From: Acanthacorydalis orientalis
Lineage: Eukaryota; Arthropoda; Insecta; Megaloptera; Corydalidae
Reading direction: 5' to 3'
Assembly: GCA_034766995.1 (NCBI GenBank)
Contig: CM068313.1
Coordinates: 40,781,496-40,845,495 of the forward strand
DNA: 64,000 nucleotides
Shown: in pieces, positions 1 through 13,478 of the stretch
Layout of the letters: each line of letters begins with the position of its first letter
Numbering within the stretch: the first letter of the stretch is position 1
Translations under genes and position numbers: made by a program
Notes under the pieces: generated by a model
What the model was told of the DNA's origin: nothing
The model's database searches: none
Seen by the model: the letters and a program-made list of their open reading frames with translations, nothing else

Positions 1-753
1 ATGAAGAACAAAAAATATTAATGGTATTTGATTGATACAATACAATCATAAAGTGAATTATGGATTTAATTTACTTTAATATAATGACATTTGAATTTAT
101 TGAACACACTTTTTAGTAATTTCCTGTTATTTTTCTGTTGGTGTGTTGGTAATTCTACATAATAATGAAGATGTTTCCCTTAAAAGGGCCAAAACAAGGG
201 TGATCCTAGATATCAAGTAATGATAGAGATGAATATTGTTTAAGAAATTATGGCTCATGATAAAATGAATGAAGAAAGCAATTATGAACAAGAAAATCTA
301 TCAATTTGCAAGAAGTTCATCCGTATTACTTTTGTTTCAGAGTTTTCAAAGATGTTTTATTTGTAAAAATCATACTTTCAAAACATAACTGAAATTAGAT
401 GCCTTCATCAAGTCAACCATTCAAACAAAACCTGTGTTACCTTTACCTAGTATTCCAGAAAAAATGGTGTATCTCTCATCGGAATTGATAATATATATGG
501 AAGAGTTTCATCTAATGTATCCAACAGTCATGGAAAGTATTTAAGTGAGTTCTCTTCTGAATACACTACATAATGTTTAGTTTCTTTTTTATCTTACAAT
601 AGAGATGACAAATTTATTGATTTTCTATTACGTATATGTAATAATTATTGATGTTTTATTATTGTTTAAAATATATAATTTGATATTTAAAAAAAAACTG
701 TTCAATATAAATGCTATTTTTCATATAATCTCAAATATGGAATGTTAGCTCCC
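1..753. other. AT-rich sequence with short unrecognised open frames
   Basis: Between 183 and 544 two open stretches on the plus strand read more like protein than their surroundings. One contains AHDKMNEESNYEQENLS and ends at a TAA near 366; the other, after a TAA near 388, contains TIQTKPVLPLPSIPEKMVYL and ends at TAA near 543. They lie in different frames. A fair acceptor (tttgtttcag, ending near 340) and a perfect donor core GTGAGT (near 543) flank the second, but the stop codons leave no intact exon. This may be a decayed gene or transposon fragment; the family is not recognised. Confidence 0.2.
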
Positions 754-1482
754 TTAACGGAGTATTCTACTTTTTTTAGTTCGAAAAAATCGACTTTTTT
801 ACAGTTTCTGAAACCGCATGTTATGGAAAATATGTATGTAAAAGGATTTTTCGAAATTCACAAAATTGAAGACGTTAGAGAGCTATTATTCGTAGTAACA
901 TTATGTTTGTGAAATTGGTATACAAAACTGCAAAAGCGTTTTTCTCAAAACCGTGCTTTTTAATATTGTAACCGTGATATTTCAATTTTTATTACACTAA
1001 TCAAGTTGAAATTTCGTGTACAGCTGTAGCAGACATGCCGTTGTAGTTTTCAGCAAAATTATATCAAAAAATTTTTTTTTCGTATTTTTACAACTCTTTA
1101 AAAAGCTGAAAAATAGTAAAAATCGCGATTATTATTTCAAAGTGCCGCCATTTTTTGAATTTTCATTTTTTTCTTCAATATTGCTGCCAAATATATAGAA
1201 TCTCCTACTCATTAATAAACATTTTGATTTTTCTGTTTCACATAAGCAGAACTTACGCAATCGCGGTTACCATGCAGTAGCTTTTTTTTATACACGGGCA
1301 TCGATCGACGACTGTAGCGCCACCATTGTTAAATATTTTGTGTTGAAAAAAATCATAAATGATTTTGAAAATTAAATAAATACATACGTGAAAAGCCTGA
1401 CATAAAAAAATCATTGTTTCTTTGTAAAAAAAATACGAAAAAGTCTAAAAGAAACGTGAGATAAAGTAGAATACGCCTTTAA
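754..1482. mobile_element. TTAA-bounded non-autonomous DNA transposon (MITE)
   Basis: Both ends carry TTAA followed by near-identical inverted termini: CGGAGTATTCTACTTT on the left and, read inward from the right, AGGCGTATTCTACTTT (14 of 16 match). TTAA target duplications are typical of piggyBac-type elements and some other superfamilies. The 0.73-kb interior has no convincing transposase frame, so this looks like a short element mobilised in trans. The family is inferred from TTAA alone and is uncertain. Confidence 0.6.
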
Positions 1483-1797
1483 TTGATCATTAAATTTAGG
1501 ATACATTATGTATAATTATCATTTTTTTTATACTTCTGAATATCTAAGAAAACTAAAAAAAATATTTACAAATATACAAAGAATATCTATTGAAAAATAA
1601 TAATTTGCTTAAAACAAAGAAAAAACTCTTCATATCGCTACAAATAACTGTAAGTTATTATTCTTTATTTTTGTAACTACTATTATTTTCTAATAAATAT
1701 ACAGATTTTATATAAAATTTGTAAATAGAGAGAGAATTACACTTGTGTACGGAAAGGAAATATTATGGGATATTATCCACATTTGCGGTGAATTTTT

Positions 1798-1799
<2 letters not shown>

Positions 1800-1853
<54 letters not shown>
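1800..1853. repeat. (TA)n microsatellite
   Basis: Uninterrupted alternating TA, 54 bp. Confidence 0.95.
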
Positions 1854-1858
<5 letters not shown>

Positions 1859-3376
1859 TAAATAATCAATAATAAAATAAACTAAAAATAAAAAAAAACG
1901 AATTACTACTATTCGATCATCTTCACTTTGATTATTGAGAATTACTTACGGTCGGTAGTATGAAATAAAAAAAAAGCATGCTGACAGATACAATCGTCGC
2001 ACTTAACTAGATATGAATCAGAAACTCCGATCACGGAGAGCAATATCTCGCTTTTGATTTAAATTATAATTTAGTAATTGAGATGTATATCACAAAGGTG
2101 TGAGAGTTGTGTATAAACGCGACGATGGTTGCAATGTTCTGGTACAATTCTATTCCAGACGTACGGTTAGTAATTCTCAGGACTTCTGTCACGGGATTCG
2201 TCGAGTATCACAAAACAGTATAAAAACATGATTTCTTTTCAAGTGTATATATATATATATATATATATATATCATTGGTTTTTGTAAATTTGTTTGTTGT
2301 CATTTGTCAATTTTTGCTTGTACTGCATTTTGTCGTACACAAAAAGATACAAATCAGATGAATGTTTTCGAAATTTACAATTTTTTCGTTTTTTACATCT
2401 GATTGAAAAATTGTCGAACACGATTACGCCATTAAATTTACATATTTATGTACTGCATGTAGTGAGAAAAAAATCAACATTCTTATTGCATATTGCTGAA
2501 TATGCAAAATGAATGTAGATTGAAATTTACGACGAAGAAAGTTATTGGAAGTTGACGTGCATGCTATTTTGATGGAATTATGATAATTATTCCAGCAACC
2601 TTCGAAAAGATTACATAATCATTTTGAATAAAATACATAGAAATATATTAGAATATCTTTTATAAAAATTGACTTTATGAATAAATGTGACCCGTAAAAT
2701 AAATATGTTTACAAAAACTGTTACAGAATGTATGACATGTCAAAAAATGACGAGTACAATTGATGATCATTCTTCAATATTTAAAAAGCAAATAAATTGG
2801 TTCAATGAAGAAAAAAAAACAATATTTTTTCGTAAATAAACTGTAGTAATATTTCGATGTACTGTATAAATATAAAAAATATATATATACATAAAAACTA
2901 GTCTACAATACAAGCAAAATAATATGATACTGATGCTTAATTGATCTCGTTTCACCGATTATTTTGTATGCACGAATAATTGGGTTCAAACATATTTTTT
3001 ATTAAGTCGTTTTATTTATTTCCTTGTTTCGAAATTGTGTTCATTATACTTAAATAATATATGACGATTAGTACTTTTTAGGTCATCGATTGAAATATAG
3101 GGGTGATTTTTTTTTTCAAGTGTATTGAGTTAATGCGTTATCAATACTAATACTTGATTCACATATTTTTTATTATAAACATGATTCAAGTATTCTGTTT
3201 GCTAAAAACAAAATTTTAAATTTGTATATTTCTTTAGTAAAAAATAAATATTTATAAATTACATGTTTTCTAAAAAAAATTGCCATTTACTATTACGTTA
3301 CAATATAGAAATATATCCACATGACTTTTGTTATTTATCTAATATATCTTTTTCTTAAAAAAAAATAACAGTACAA

Positions 3377-3407
<31 letters not shown>

Positions 3408-3813
3408 CACAAAAGTTTTTTTATACGAAAAAAAACAGTTCAACTAGAAATTGATGAATTTTAAAGGTGACATGTCGATTTCGTATGAGATTATATTAAT
3501 ATCTAATAAGACGAAATAAGCATATGAAGGTCAATTAAAAAAACGTAGGTTTTATTTAATAACAACTTTTTATACATGATATCTGTGTGAAATTCATTAA
3601 TTACATTCCTATATAGGTATGCAAGCATCTTACAGTCTACAATATTTCAAGATGACTCACAGTTGGCAGACACGTAAATATGACAAAGATGAGGTCAAAT
3701 AGGTGTGTTATGTGTGCATTCTAAATTTCATATTTGTTTATATCCGTTAAGTATTCCACCTGTGATTCTATTGTAGTTATAGATAGTCATATACGAATTT
3801 TAAACCATATACA

Positions 3814-3830
3814 TACACACACACACACAC

Positions 3831-3887
<57 letters not shown>

Positions 3888-3889
3888 AT
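3814..3889. repeat. compound (CA)n(TA)n microsatellite
   Basis: A CA run of about 18 bp passes through ATG into a TA run of about 48 bp. The long Tyr-Ile frames on both strands here are translations of the repeat. Confidence 0.95.
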
Positions 3890-4219
3890 ATAGATGCGTG
3901 CAGGTGTCTGAAAAATGATAAAAAATAAAAATGAGATCGCCAAGATAATCTGAGAGACTTGAACATAAATTTATATTCAGGGTAACGAGTTATGTGACAC
4001 AAATAATTTCAATAATCACTTAAATTAAAAAATATATATGAATGTCAAGCTCATAAACCGCAATTATTCTTTCACTAACCTAATATCAAGAGATAATGGA
4101 AGAACTGAAATGTCACACACTTGAAAAATTAAAAATGAAACAAGAAATAGGAACAGAATGGAGACTTGAAAGAAATCAATATGCGATTTTTAATTAAAAG
4201 ATTTATGAATATGTATGTA

Positions 4220-4227
<8 letters not shown>

Positions 4228-4277
<50 letters not shown>

Positions 4278-4282
4278 TATAT
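4228..4282. repeat. (TA)n microsatellite
   Basis: TA run with one ACA interruption near 4271, preceded by ATGT-type degenerate repeats. Confidence 0.95.
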
Positions 4283-5416
4283 TTTGTATGTGCAAAACTA
4301 AATGACAAAATTTGTTGAAAATATAAATAAACTATCATGATTTTTTATGTAACTAAATTTAACCCTCCTTACTTATCCATTAAGAATGCAATTTTCAAAA
4401 TAAAAAACATATGTGTATGCAATTTAATTCATCTCAATAAATATTACTGTTTATGAACTATCTCACTTACAGTTCTACATCTATTATGTCATTGAAGTTG
4501 TGTAATGTTTTTATTCTTTCTTAGTGGAAGTCTAATTCATACTTTTAGTTTATTTCATTATATACAGATTTTCCTGTTTACATAAACACGAACACTCAAT
4601 AATTATTACGTATTTTTTTGCCTTTTTGCCTTACATTTCATCTAACTGTTAATATAATATTTTAAGATACACCTGATTTTTTACACACATATAGTGTATG
4701 TAAAAAATGTCTAGGTCAAAATATTCATGTACGATTTCACATATCTTCATTTGAAAGGTTGTTTGTAAGTAAGATTTATAACATATGTAGGCTTTATAAT
4801 ATTCAGTTATTTATCAAAAAATGAAAAAATAACACACATTTGTAAGTCATACGGATAAACACGATTTATATTTCTTAACACATATTTATTCAACGGCAGT
4901 TATTTTTGAATTTAGTAACATATTTTTTTTAGAAAGAACGTAGATATATTATCATATTTTTTATTAAATAATATATCTTAGTAAAAAAATAATAAATTGA
5001 ATAATATAGCTTATTCGTAAATATATGACAAAATATTTTTAACTTTAAATTTAAATTTGTACAATGTGTTTTCCATAGATAAAATGATTACTTTGAAAGC
5101 TTTGTAAAATTTGATTATGGTAATGTCATAAGGATACCTCTGTAAACTCATTCACTCACATATTGTCATAAAAATAACATATGGTCAATGATAACTTGTA
5201 CATAATATTTACTTATAAACATTCGTCAATGTCATACTGTTCTTTCATTTCACATTTTATCATTCTAATATTTGATTTAACATATATGGGTTATATATTT
5301 TACGGAATGATGAAATATTTTATAAAATGTTTGTAATTGAGATAGTTCAATAAAAACATATTATATCATTGTCCTAAAAACATTACAATTAATATATGTA
5401 ATTGCCTATATATATA

Positions 5417-5419
<3 letters not shown>

Positions 5420-5465
<46 letters not shown>
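5420..5465. repeat. (TA)n microsatellite
   Basis: Clean TA run, followed within 10 bp by a short GA run (gagagagaga). Confidence 0.95.
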
Positions 5466-5468
<3 letters not shown>

Positions 5469-5838
5469 TCTGGAGAGAGAGATAAACAATAGAAATTATT
5501 TACTGAATACGGACATTTAAAAAGACTTAGATAGAAATTAATGATGAGTTGAAATAAAGATATGAAGCAAAAGTAGAATTGTAGGAAATGTGACACACTA
5601 TCTGGTTTAAATTGAATAATATTGAAAGAAATTCATATTCAAAATCATTTCCAAGGAGTGAAAATTATATATATATATATTACGAAATCACATATTAAAA
5701 ATTCAAATTTTAATATTTCAGTATAAATACAAATATTTTTTAAGTAAGAAGAATCAATTTCGAATGAAAAATTTTATTTGATTAATACACTAAGCACGTT
5801 GAGGTTATTTATGACAACACACAAAAAGCTTTTTATTT

Positions 5839-5842
<4 letters not shown>

Positions 5843-5885
<43 letters not shown>
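5843..5885. repeat. (TA)n microsatellite
   Basis: Uninterrupted TA run. Confidence 0.95.
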
Positions 5886-5888
<3 letters not shown>

Positions 5889-6315
5889 CAACATATATGA
5901 AGAGGTATTTACTTTTTCATTAGAGCATTACAGTGTTTTTCCAGCATTAAAAATAAATCTACCTGATAATATAAAACGAAAACATTATATATAATTATAA
6001 TTAACATCGTTATAATAATTTTACAACTTATAAAGAAATCATGAAGTTATTAACAGCCCAGCAAATATTTACTAAATAACTTTATAGTTGAATTGATTAT
6101 TACTTTTAGGTCATTCACCTCACACAAGTAAAATTAATGTACACGAAGATCTATATGGACTTTAAGGCTTTATAAACTGAGCTGTATAACATGCAAGCAC
6201 TAAATTTATTTTTAAATGACTATAAATATTATTTCTTTTTGGTTAGACACATGACTAATACATTAAAAAAATCACTCGAATTTATACGAAGAGAGAGATA
6301 AAATGCAGACCCACA

Positions 6316-6319
<4 letters not shown>

Positions 6320-6372
<53 letters not shown>
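6320..6372. repeat. (TA)n microsatellite
   Basis: Uninterrupted TA run of 53 bp. Confidence 0.95.
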
Positions 6373-6377
<5 letters not shown>

Positions 6378-7007
6378 AAGTACATGTATTAATAATTTCA
6401 TATATTTTTTGAATTCACCTTTAAAACTATTTTCACATCCAGAAAACTATATTTTATTCTTTTTGTAAAATAATTTATAACTTTATGAAAAAACTTGTAA
6501 CTAAACATTTCAATAATTTTGAAAATTTTGAAAGTTGTGATTAACGAGAATGGGCACAAATCTAAGTTTACTTTTTGATTATTAATTAATATTGAAATGT
6601 AACGTTACAATTCATATTCAGTGATCGTAAGCATTTAAAGAAAAATTCAATATAGTTTTTTTTTATTAATTTTTTTATAATATGATATTGTACAAAATCG
6701 AAATAACATAATATATCATTTCTTAAAAGATTTATTTAAATAATACAAAATTAAATAATATCTACTATGTTTACATAAGATATAACAGTATTCAACTGAA
6801 TTCATGTTCAATTAGCGTAAGCGTCTTCCATTGATACGCGCTATAAAAGTTGTTAATTTAATTTTTGATTTATTGGTTATTGCATTTTAAAATGTAATAT
6901 AGTTCTTAGTTTGTAACATTGACCGTAACCAATTGGTATCCATTATCATAAAAAAAATAAAATAAAAATAAAAATAAAAATGAATTTTATTGATCATAAA
7001 TTTTGTA

Positions 7008-7168
7008 CAGGGCCGGGTTTGGCCTTATGATACATAATTTTGTGCGGTGCCCTACCTTTCCGGTATAGATCCGCATTTGTGGAGTGTGGATTGTATGTAG
7101 TGTTTTGTGTGGTTTTTATTAGTGTCTCTTGCTTTGGTTCCGGGAAAAATTTTCAAAAAACCGGGCCA
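7008..7168. mobile_element. possible short hAT-like element
   Basis: The left end reads CAGGGCCGGGTTTGGCC and the right end carries AAAACCGGGCC, giving partly complementary termini around 160 bp of unusually GC-rich sequence. CAGGGCCGG-type starts are typical of short hAT elements. The right terminus is degenerate and no 8-bp target duplication is visible. Confidence 0.3.
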
Positions 7169-7185
7169 TTATCATCTTAAATTTA

Positions 7186-7186
7186 C

Positions 7187-7221
<35 letters not shown>

Positions 7222-7286
7222 AAAGGGAATACAATATTTGTATAAATTTTGTTGATAAGCAAGTAAAATTCTTCACACCTACGCAC

Positions 7287-7343
<57 letters not shown>
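7186..7343. repeat. two (TA)n tracts, the first passing into (GT)n
   Basis: TA at 7186-7204 changes directly into GT at 7205-7221; a second clean TA tract runs 7289-7343. Confidence 0.95.
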
Positions 7344-7346
<3 letters not shown>

Positions 7347-8069
7347 GAATTTTCACAAATTAAAAATAAAATAGTAAATAATAAAGTATTAAAATTAAAA
7401 TAATTGATTGAAAATTCTTCGAAAGATAATTAGTTTCATAGTAACTGTTCTTATATACCACCTGTATGTATAAGATTTCATTTATTTCTTCCTATATTCT
7501 ATAGAACAATAAGTCCTAAAGAACAGTATAATAATAAAGAAGATAAAAACACTTTTAGTACATAAAATTAGTTAAAATAAATACTTTTTTTAAAGAGCCT
7601 TATAAAATTATTACATATTTTAAATATGTCCATCTACATTTAATATTAAGATACCATTTATTATAATTAGGACGAACGTTCAATTTTTTATCTAAAAATT
7701 ATTTATGTGGAAAATTTCCAATTAAAATTGTATTTTAGAGAAGAAAATATTCCCATATTAAATAATATTAATAATAATGTGTATATATATATATATATGA
7801 ACATGTTTTTATTTTTGTAACTTTATACATTTTCAACAAATATGATTAAAAAAAGTTTATAATATTTTTAATGTCTGGAATTTTACAATCACGACTGATT
7901 TGAAAATATTCTTAAAAAATCACCAAATTCTCTAAAAATGTACAATAAGTTGAGTATATTCCTAATAATACAAATTATTAGAGTATTGGCTTGAATAATT
8001 AAAATTAGGGTACATAATTAATGACTTAAGTTACTTCAATACATCATCATCGTTGTTAAATTTCATTAA

Positions 8070-8071
<2 letters not shown>

Positions 8072-8120
<49 letters not shown>

Positions 8121-8148
8121 TGATTCTATTTAAATGTCCACATAAAAA

Positions 8149-8215
<67 letters not shown>
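8072..8215. repeat. paired (TA)n tracts
   Basis: TA runs at about 8075-8118 and 8153-8215 are separated by about 34 bp of unique sequence. Confidence 0.95.
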
Positions 8216-8217
<2 letters not shown>

Positions 8218-8689
8218 TTTCTTAATATATAAAGTATATTCATGTACAATTATAGTTAATTAAAGTATATTTATAATAAAACGAATACAATTCGACTAAG
8301 GTCATACTGAGAAAAAAGATAAAAAATATTTTTTATTCAATTTTTTTATAAAAATGTATATACCAATATAATATCTGTTTCTGAATAAAAAATAATAGCA
8401 ATAAAATAGAATCATAAATAATCTTATATAAACGACAACTGTCCAATTTGGTTCTAAATATCAAAAACAAATATCAACATTTATGGTAATTTTTAAGATA
8501 TAAGGAACACCGTCTACGAAAATGATTAAACATTCGAGAATTTACATAAAACCTAAAAGCACAAAATTAACTTCCAGCAACCGTTATTATAATTCATTCG
8601 AACGAGTAGCTCTGTACTTCACAGATAACTAAATATCAATATTTAGTATTGTATGCTACGTTGGAATGATTCAAATAATTTAGCACAAT

Positions 8690-9227
8690 GGTGGGATAAG
8701 ATTGTTAGGATGAAGGCATTTCACAGCATGCGTTTTATCACTAGGGACGGGAATTCAATTCAATAGTTTGTTTCGAAAACAAAGCGATAGCCGTCTCAAA
8801 TGTGTCTGTATTGAATCTCGTTAAACACGATTTCCCACAATAAAGGGGTCATTTTGATGTGGTACCATAATTCTATAACAGTTAAAATGAAGTTCGTACA
8901 ATTCAGGGAATTCGACGCGATATTATATGTATTTGTGACGTTAATGTTAGACAAATCGATTTTTCACGTCTCAATTTTTTTCAGTGATCCTAGAGTATGC
9001 GCATTTATTTCCATCTTTGTTTGTCTGTCTACACATATATAACTATACACACATACATATAAATCAGTATGTGTGAGCACACGAAATATAAGAAAAAAGT
9101 GCGATTTAAAATAAATATGTGCATGTTTATGATAAATATCTGCATTTACGTCGTTATAATATATTCAGTAAAAAATAATCAATTCAGACGGTAAAAATAA
9201 AATCAGTTATAAATACATTTTATACAT

Positions 9228-9276
<49 letters not shown>

Positions 9277-10010
9277 GCAGATATCAATAACAAATCAAAT
9301 AATAATATTAAAAATAAACACTTTAGAGAATTGCTTCTCGTTTTCGATTAAAAAAGCTACTTTATATTGAAAAGAATATCGACAAGACATCAATAAAGAA
9401 TTGTATGCAATATCAATATTGTTTAACATAATTTAGTTCCAATTCCATTGAAATACACATACGAAATTACAACAAATGTCTCTCGAGGTTTGTAAATTCA
9501 ATAGACATATAAATATATGAATAAATAAAAAAAATACTTACGATTAATTCTATGTAGAACCATTCTGATTCCTATTAGAACATACACTAAATAAAAAAAT
9601 AGACACAGTTTTGTGAACGAAAATCGTTCCAACTATGTATTGTTTGTTCTTTAACAATAAATTTCAAATGACATGTACAATGTTTACAGGTTTATGTTAC
9701 ACAGTGTTTTGTATCAAATCATTCTAATTGACTGTACCAGGAAAATCGGACACGATTTCTACGAATTTCCTAGTAAATTTGTCCAACATTACCGAACTGA
9801 TATCAAATCATCGTTCATGGAAATAATTTTCGAAACTGAGCGAACGCTTTAAACCAATGTTCAGAGTAAACGTCAAATCATAATCGATATGCGAATTACG
9901 TTCAATCAGTTCAACACACTATTATATAATACGTATAGTTTTGAGTCCAGGCATTAAAATCAATACAGCTAACTCAACCAGCTGAGTTCAGTTAAGTGTC
10001 ATATGAGCAT
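8690..10010. other. higher-complexity non-coding islands
   Basis: Two stretches (about 8690-8990 and 9700-10010) have balanced composition and regular CpG sites, unlike the AT-rich sequence around them. Open frames are short and start without a good ATG context. They look like conserved non-coding or regulatory DNA, but this rests on composition alone. Confidence 0.25.
9225..9272. repeat. compound (CA)n(TA)n microsatellite
   Basis: CA at about 9225-9240 runs directly into TA at 9241-9272. Confidence 0.95.
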
Positions 10011-10847
10011 ACGAAAAATCAATAACGAATTTTCATGACTTTACAATAACCTTCTGATCTTCTCGTTGTACTGTTTAATAGGTATTTTAATTGTTCAAGA
10101 TGAATATTTAGATAAAAGTCTTATTCACTTTTGACAACTTGTCAAGTTGTAATTTACAGCAATAAACGTTATTATATTAAGTTATTGATTTCAATTACAG
10201 TTTTACGACAAGACGATAATATTACTTTCGCACAGTATATATTAGTAAAAATATATATATTTAATATGACACTATTAAGAAATTATAACAGATATGACAT
10301 TAAAATATCATTGAAGTAGATTAACACTCGTCATTAACATCTTTTACATATAGTTTCATATCAATTTATTTTCCATATTGTTTGAATAAATGTATAATAG
10401 ACGCGTTTCTTCTCAGTTACATTAAATGTATTTTTATACTAAATTATGCGGTTTTACGTACGTTTCTTAATAGAACATCAATATTTGAAAGATTGACATA
10501 AATTTAATAGTGAAATATATTAGTTTGATATTTATAAAGAGAAATATACACTTTTACATCCATTAGAGTCGACCCGTTTAATGATACAGGAATTTTAAAG
10601 TTTGATTTGACATTAAATACATCGATCGATTAAAACACTGTCGTTACAAACTGTCGTCTCGCGGAAATTCCGGTGCTTTTTAAACATATTAATCAATCTA
10701 TGCTGGCGATACCGAAACCATAATTATTATTTCATTGTTCTCGTGCGGTTCTCGATGCACTGATATACAGAAAATAATAACGGCAGGATGATGCCAAACA
10801 CAAAACGCAAATGAATGTTTAGATAGTAACAAGTTAGCAACAGTCAC
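10011..10847. other. AT-rich sequence without a supported gene
   Basis: Nothing recognisable. The minus-strand frame that carries exon B stays open down to 10698, but below about 10848 its composition falls to background and the peptide loses any coding character. Confidence 0.4.
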
Positions 10848-11077
10848 CCAACATAAACTGGCTGAGTGAATGTATTGCAGCGAACGACAGAGTCGCCAGA
10901 GCATGCCGACGGCGCTGGGGGAGACGGAGGGGGACAATCCGGTGCCGGAGGTGGGGGTCAGACGCGACTGTTCGTGAGCGCGCGGGTGGACGAGACGCTC
11001 GACGGCGGGTGGTGCTATAGCACATACAGACGCCGCTGCGTCGGTACAGACCTGGTATCGTTCCGACGTCGACGAAT
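10848..11077 (-). CDS. candidate internal coding exon B, product unrecognised
   Basis: One of only two strongly GC-rich islands in the window. On the minus strand an acceptor (gtgactcag, AG at 11078-11079) precedes a frame that is open for at least 76 codons after two bases, starting SSTSERYQVCTDAAASVC and continuing Ser/Pro/Thr-rich. GC is high at third positions. A moderate donor, TGG|GTGACT, sits at 10848/10847 and would end the exon in phase 0; without it the frame runs to a stop at 10698. The start phase matches exon A (56913-56970): joining them creates an Asp codon. The opposite strand is also open (10866-11081, Gly-rich then LFVSARVDETLDGGWCYSTY) with its own fair acceptor tgtattgcag, so strand assignment is not certain. 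A CpG-rich promoter or untranslated exon is another possibility. Confidence 0.35.
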
Positions 11078-12354
11078 CTGAGTCACGGTTGTTTGGAAAT
11101 GACAACGTTTTGTTGGTATACGGGCCGTACTATCCTTTCTCGGGATGAATTATATATTTGTGAGCACAATGACTATATGGAACACATACGAATCACGATA
11201 AAGATTTAAATGCAGAGATGGACTCGTACATATATTCCATTCTTTTTTATTTGTTGTACAAATTAGTCAATATATATTCAGACGTCCCACTATGTACGAT
11301 TCAAACTAATAGCCCGTGCGCTAGGTAAATACAATGAAAAAAATCCATTAAAATCATGTACAAAAACATACCGTTATCCTAGTAAATTGTATTTTTCAAA
11401 CCGGAGTGCATTGGATTAAATAAATGTTAATAAATTCGAATGCAAGATACGTTTATAATTTTAAAAATGGGTTTCAATAGACAACAGGCTTTCTGGTTGT
11501 AATATCCTGAAAAGTTTACTTTTTTATTTTCAATAACTTACGCAATTACAATAACTTGAAAAATGTGCAATATAGGAAATATATATATGTGTATATATTT
11601 ATATTTATATATATATATATAATTTTTTTATAGTAAATTACCTGTATAATCAATACTTTGAATTAAGAAAATATATAATGAAAATGTTTGATAAAAATTC
11701 AATTTGATAAAAAAGATTGTATATTTTTGTAATTTTTCACTTTCTAGAAAATAATTTAATGTTTGATAGGCCATGATAAAAATGAAAAGAAACATTCATT
11801 AGCTTTTAAAAAAGTTCATAATTAATAAATTCTGTTCTTTTATACTGATTTTATTAATATTTACATACTTTAGTGTACAATACCCTAACAAATAATTATG
11901 AATATAAGGTTATGATTAATACCAAAAAAATCTGTGAGCACTGTATATGCATAAGAAAAATTCAAAGTATTTTTGAAAGAAATGCTTTTAGAAGTAATAA
12001 ATAATTTTACAAATAAAAGAATATTTGAAGAATTTTTCAATTATATTGAATGAGTGCAAAGTATAGAGGTGTAATTGTAAAATCGTACAAAAACTTGATG
12101 CGAGTGAACGTACGACAGGAAATGTGCAAAGGTTCAAAAAAGACGTATTGTGAGTAAAAAGAAATGGATTTGGCAGTAGAATGGTGTCATGAAAATGTGT
12201 GGGCAAGTGGCCAAAAAATAAAATGAAGAATGAAATGTGGAAAATGTGGATTGATTTTTCGAGAAGTATAAAAAATCGATGCATGTGAAAAACAAACGAA
12301 TAACTTTTTGAATAAATAATTTTGAACGAGTATATTTTGTCTGTTAATGATTAT

Positions 12355-12357
<3 letters not shown>

Positions 12358-12443
<86 letters not shown>
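12358..12443. repeat. (TA)n microsatellite, long
   Basis: About 86 bp of uninterrupted TA, among the longest clean tracts in the window. Confidence 0.95.
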
Positions 12444-12450
<7 letters not shown>

Positions 12451-12772
12451 AATAAATTATACTTTATTCTTCAGAATTACTGGAATTAAAGTATGTTACG
12501 TTACTAATTTAGTGTGTAAGTCACTTGTAAGGCAAGTGGAAATATTTTAATAGCAATTTTAAATATTTTAGTCATATATTAAAAATTAAAAGGTATTACA
12601 AGACAGTATTATTATAGTCATAGTTATTTATAATTAAAAAGAAATATCTCACAATAATAATTATTCGACTTTCTAAATATTAGTAGAAGTAAACAAACCA
12701 ATAATTAATTTTAGAAAAGAAATATTATAGATATAAATCTAGAAAAACAATAAAATATAATAAATGTATACA

Positions 12773-12776
<4 letters not shown>

Positions 12777-12839
<63 letters not shown>
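12777..12839. repeat. (TA)n microsatellite
   Basis: Uninterrupted TA, about 63 bp. Confidence 0.95.
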
Positions 12840-12843
<4 letters not shown>

Positions 12844-13410
12844 TACTTGACAAGCAAATAAATACTTTTTCAGATTTCTAAGAGGGATCCTTAAAGAGAT
12901 AATTTACAGAATGTATAATTGAAGAAATGCTTGACAATGCCTAAAGTTATATTTTTTTAATAAAAAAATAAATACAGATGTCATTAATGACTATTAGTAT
13001 GCAAAAAATATTAATAATTGAAAATAATATCATTTTAGAGTAGTATTCACAAAATGTATTTTGAATTGTTTTTTACTACCGTATATATTTGTTAAAACTA
13101 TTATTCATTTTACTTTCGACATAAAATATACACTGTATACAATGCATATGATAAAAAACTATTAATAAGAAAGGGATATTAAGAAAGACATAATATAATA
13201 TATAGAATCATTTATAAATACAGTAAATATCGAAATTTTTAATTAGTTTAAAATCCCATTCAGACATAAAAATATACAAAACTGTAACTACATAAATAAT
13301 ATAGTACAAAAAGCAAAAAAAATCATATATTTTTTATTTTAATCAATATTTTATTCAAATATATGAATAAAAGTGAACAGGGCATATTGTTAAATGGACA
13401 AAATAATATT

Positions 13411-13478
13411 ACGGTTGGTTATTTTGGGTTTAAGGGAGCGTCAACAACTAAGGTCGTTAGCGCCCGAAAATAACATTA
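13411..13478. other. short GC-rich island with inverted repeat
   Basis: About 40 bases of GC-rich sequence (gggagcgtcaacaacta, then ggtcgttagcgccc) are flanked by an inverted repeat, GTTATTTTGGG on the left and CCCGAAAATAAC on the right. It is isolated in AT-rich sequence and resembles the end of an interspersed repeat, but the family cannot be named. Confidence 0.3.

Larger units (their letters stand above)
1483..7007. other. gene-free AT-rich region
   Basis: AT-rich sequence with many (TA)n tracts. The only higher-complexity part is about 1975-2225, which has mixed base composition, several CpG sites and no long open frame; it could be a non-coding regulatory segment. Shorter (TA)n tracts not listed separately lie near 2246-2272, 3382-3408 and 5667-5680. 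Confidence 0.5.

Noticed and set aside
10866..11081. Plus-strand Gly-rich 71-codon frame as the main call for the 10.9-kb island
   Set aside because: It remains possible, with a fair acceptor, but starts at an ATG upstream of that acceptor and has no partner exon. The minus reading fits exon A's phase, so plus is kept only as an alternative.
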